From: CAZQNF01 sp964403325
Lineage (GTDB): Bacteria; Patescibacteriota; Patescibacteriia; Magasanikbacterales; GWA2-37-8
DNA: 5,930 nt
Direction of reading: 5' to 3'
Assembly: GCA_964403325.1 (NCBI GenBank)
Contig: CAYOFO010000064.1
Coordinates: forward strand, 1 to 5,930
In this document: positions 5,485 through 5,930 of the stretch, piece by piece
How positions within the stretch are numbered: position 1 is the first letter of the stretch
Layout of the letters: every line of letters starts with the position of its first letter
Notes under the pieces: generated by a model
What the model was told of the DNA's origin: nothing
Database searches by the model: none
The model's input: only the letters and a program-made list of their open reading frames with translations
Program-made: the position numbers and the translations under genes

Positions 5485-5930
5485 ATGCCATTGGCAGACA
5501 TTACTGAAGCAACGCCCGACACAAGTTCTGATGAAATCAAGGCATACGCTGAGAGCATGATTCAGGAAATCGAGCAGGATCGCAAAGGCGAATCCAGCGG
5601 TAAGTCTGATGCGCAAATTGTGAATGAACAGGCTGGCATTCGTCAGCCTGAAGACAAGCCAAAAGAAACAACTGCCGAGAAAAATTCCGGCAGCACTACC
5701 GCCACTGATGATGGCGAGGATACCGGCAGCACAGAGGAAAGCCCAGATTGGCTTACCGATGATGTTAAAGCCGAGGCAGCCGCGTATGGGATCGATGAAT
5801 CGGAACTAGCCGATTTCACCAGCCGCGAGGAGTTGGATCGGGCATTTCGACTATTTGACAAAACCGCACTGGAAGCCGGTCGCAAGGCAATGGGCAAAGG
5901 TGAGGAAGGTGGCGCGACTCGAAACGAGAA
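5485..5930 (+). CDS. Probable scaffold-type head assembly protein, N-terminal part (3' end outside window)
   Basis: The frame is open from ATG 5485 to the window end, giving 148 residues without a stop. The start has a GGAG site at normal spacing. The sequence is strongly acidic and of low complexity, rich in Glu, Asp, Ser, Thr and Gly, with no cysteine. Residues 14-33 form a predicted charged helix, 34-86 look disordered, and 87-133 hold a more ordered segment (PDWLTDDVKAEAAAYG, then a stretch ending DRAFRLFDKTALEAGR) that resembles the segment of phage proteins encoded between portal and major capsid genes. Position after the portal, acidity and helix content suit an internal scaffold that guides coat assembly and is then lost, acting inside the procapsid. 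This is inference: the C-terminal coat-binding part and the expected capsid gene are beyond the window. A minor head protein is the main alternative. Confidence 0.65.
   Translation, partial: MPLADITEATPDTSSDEIKAYAESMIQEIEQDRKGESSGKSDAQIVNEQAGIRQPEDKPKETTAEKNSGSTTATDDGEDTGSTEESPDWLTDDVKAEAAAYGIDESELADFTSREELDRAFRLFDKTALEAGRKAMGKGEEGGATRNE

Noticed and set aside
1..5930. CRISPR array, tRNA or rRNA genes, insertion sequence
   Set aside because: No regularly spaced direct repeats, no cloverleaf with a matching anticodon arm, and no transposase-like frame were found by eye on either strand.

Overview
The window is a piece of a tailed-phage (Caudoviricetes) genome or prophage. All recognisable genes lie on the + strand in an order typical of a DNA-packaging/head module: the end of an RNA ligase gene, two small accessory genes, the large terminase subunit, a small helical protein, the portal protein, a small post-portal protein, and the start of a probable scaffold protein. 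The host cannot be named from the sequence. No integrase, repressor, tRNA or other lysogeny or host marker is visible, so lytic phage and prophage cannot be told apart.

Region by region. 1-242 is the C-terminal part of an RNA ligase-like nucleotidyltransferase, followed by a small hairpin with a short T run (252-271). 294-590 encodes a 98-residue zinc-ribbon plus helix-turn-helix protein that looks like a phage HNH-type endonuclease without its nuclease core. 587-1003 overlaps it by four bases and encodes a 138-residue protein resembling the phage ABA-sandwich family, with arginine codon use unlike the terminase and portal genes. 1035-2939 is a full-length TerL with ATPase and nuclease motifs. 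2967-3215 is an 82-residue charged helical protein with the best ribosome binding site in the window.

The most unusual part is the 127-base gap between that small gene and the portal gene, together with the last codons of the small gene (3191-3342). It holds a large imperfect inverted repeat whose two arms are each also palindromic. The RNA could therefore fold either as two local hairpins, the second a plausible intrinsic terminator, or as one long rod that removes the terminator and pairs its U tract. A further 7-bp helix can bury the portal Shine-Dalgarno sequence only when the terminator-like fold is used. I read this as a candidate bistable attenuator or structured RNA between terL and the portal gene; the pairing is in the sequence, the function is inferred.

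3343-5130 is the portal protein. 5127-5447 overlaps it by ATGA and encodes a small protein of unknown function. 5485 to the window end is the acidic N-terminal part of a probable scaffold-type protein. TerL and the portal would form the packaging motor at one vertex, and the last gene probably helps assemble the procapsid. No small terminase subunit is recognisable.
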